Source: JBEKHI01 sp050012355 (lineage in GTDB: Bacteria; Actinomycetota; Actinomycetes; Streptosporangiales; Streptosporangiaceae). From it: 13,945 nucleotides of DNA. Both the position numbers and the translations under genes were made by a program. The notes under the pieces are model-generated. The model saw only the letters and a program-made list of their open reading frames with translations, ran no database searches and had not been told where the DNA came from. Below, one piece after another: positions 13,229-13,945 of the stretch. Position 1 is the first letter of the stretch; the number at the start of each line of letters is the position of its first letter. The DNA is taken from positions 1 through 13,945 of the forward strand of contig JBEKHI010000214.1 in assembly GCA_050012355.1 (NCBI GenBank), read 5' to 3'.

Positions 13229-13945
13229 ATGAGGTTGGATCCAGAAGAGGCAGCCATCGTCAAGACCGTCGCGGTCTTCGTCGACAGCGCGGTGAGACCG
13301 GTGGTGCGGGAGCTTGAACACGCCAACACCTACCCCGAGGAACTCATCGAGCGGATGAAGGAGATGGGCGTCTTCGGGCTCGCCATCCCTGAGCCCTACG
13401 GCCTCGTGCAGGTCTCGACGCCCTGCTACGCGCTGGTTACCGAGGAGCTGGCCCGCGGCTGGATGAGCCTGGCCGGGGCGATGGGCGGGCACACGGTGGT
13501 GGCCAAGCTCATCCTCACCTACGGAACGCAGGAGCAGAAAGACAAGTACCTGCCCAGGATGGCGACCGGTGAGCTGCGCGCGGCGATGGCGCTGACTGAG
13601 CCGAGCGGCGGCTCTGATCTCCAGGCGATGCGCACCGTCGCCAGGCGTGACGGTGACGACTACGTGATCAACGGTTCCAAAACCTGGATCACCAACGCTC
13701 GCCGGTCAGGACTCGTAGCGGTGCTTTGCAAGACAGATCCGGACGCGACACCCCGGCACCGGGGCATTTCCATCATGCTGGTGGAGAAGGTGCCGGGCTT
13801 CGTGGTGTCAGGGGACCTGCCCAAGCTCGGCTATAAGGGAGTGGAGTCCTGCGAGCTGCTTTTTGACGATGCCAGGGTTCCCGCCAGCGCGCTGCTCGGC
13901 GGCGAGGAGGGGAACGGCTTCAAGCAGATGATGAGGGGCCTGGAG
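13229..13945 (+). CDS. Acyl-CoA dehydrogenase (3' end beyond window)
   Basis: The first 239 residues of an FAD-dependent acyl-CoA dehydrogenase, which introduces an alpha-beta double bond into acyl-CoA thioesters. The ATG at 13229 has AGGAAGG five bases upstream. The N-terminal helical domain (about 1-115) leads to the signature AAMALTEPSGGSDL (118-131), which contacts the flavin and substrate. The beta-barrel domain follows with DDYVINGSKTWITNA (143-157), KTWIT being the flavin-stacking stretch, and FDDARVPASALLGGEEGNGF (212-231). The C-terminal domain with the catalytic Glu is outside the window, so acyl-chain preference cannot be judged. It is divergent from the SDR gene; a fatty-acid-like, branched-chain or sterol side-chain substrate are all possible. 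Confidence 0.94.
   Translation, partial: MRLDPEEAAIVKTVAVFVDSAVRPVVRELEHANTYPEELIERMKEMGVFGLAIPEPYGLVQVSTPCYALVTEELARGWMSLAGAMGGHTVVAKLILTYGTQEQKDKYLPRMATGELRAAMALTEPSGGSDLQAMRTVARRDGDDYVINGSKTWITNARRSGLVAVLCKTDPDATPRHRGISIMLVEKVPGFVVSGDLPKLGYKGVESCELLFDDARVPASALLGGEEGNGFKQMMRGLE

Overview
The window comes from a high-GC actinomycete. The signs are strong G/C bias at third codon positions, GTG/TTG starts, a deazaflavin (F420)-type oxidoreductase, a NarL-type sensor kinase with the actinobacterial membrane layout, and two sites matching the actinobacterial KstR steroid-regulon operator. A soil filamentous lineage (Streptomycetales, Streptosporangiales or Catenulisporales-like) is plausible, but the genus cannot be fixed from the sequence.

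Layout. 1-1002 (-): 5' part of a sensor histidine kinase, cut by the window edge. 1153-2438 (+): two overlapping membrane-protein genes, a DUF6069-like protein and a DUF347-repeat (COG4705) protein. 2532-2984 (+): a DUF385/Ddn-like F420-dependent enzyme, whose 3' end overlaps a NUDIX hydrolase (2972-3454, -). 3512-5263 (-): a Tat-exported class II (VAO-type) cholesterol oxidase homologue, closed by a strong intrinsic terminator. 5264-6040: a 777-base non-coding stretch with two KstR-like boxes, a 16-bp palindrome, twin hairpins, a 21-bp tandem repeat and a promoter. 6041-6982 (+): a PD-(D/E)XK/Rpn-like nuclease-family protein. 7150-10788 (+): a large secreted GH92 mannosidase fused to an Ig-like/NEW3 domain and a seven-bladed YVTN propeller. 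10842-12380 (+): a beta-helix/membrane protein of unknown function. 12390-13142 (-): an SDR dehydrogenase, divergent from an acyl-CoA dehydrogenase (13229 to the window end, +).

How it fits together. This is not one operon but a mosaic of short transcription units. The most coherent theme is extracellular scavenging: an exported sterol oxidase apparently under a steroid-responsive repressor, and an exported mannosidase with its own palindromic operator candidate, suggest use of fungal or plant-derived sterols and mannans or N-glycans. The SDR and acyl-CoA dehydrogenase could serve sterol side-chain or other fatty-acid-like catabolism, but nothing in their promoter ties them to KstR. The most notable points are the paired KstR-type boxes, the GH92-propeller fusion, the structured intergenic region at 5264-6040, and the uncharacterised beta-helix membrane protein.
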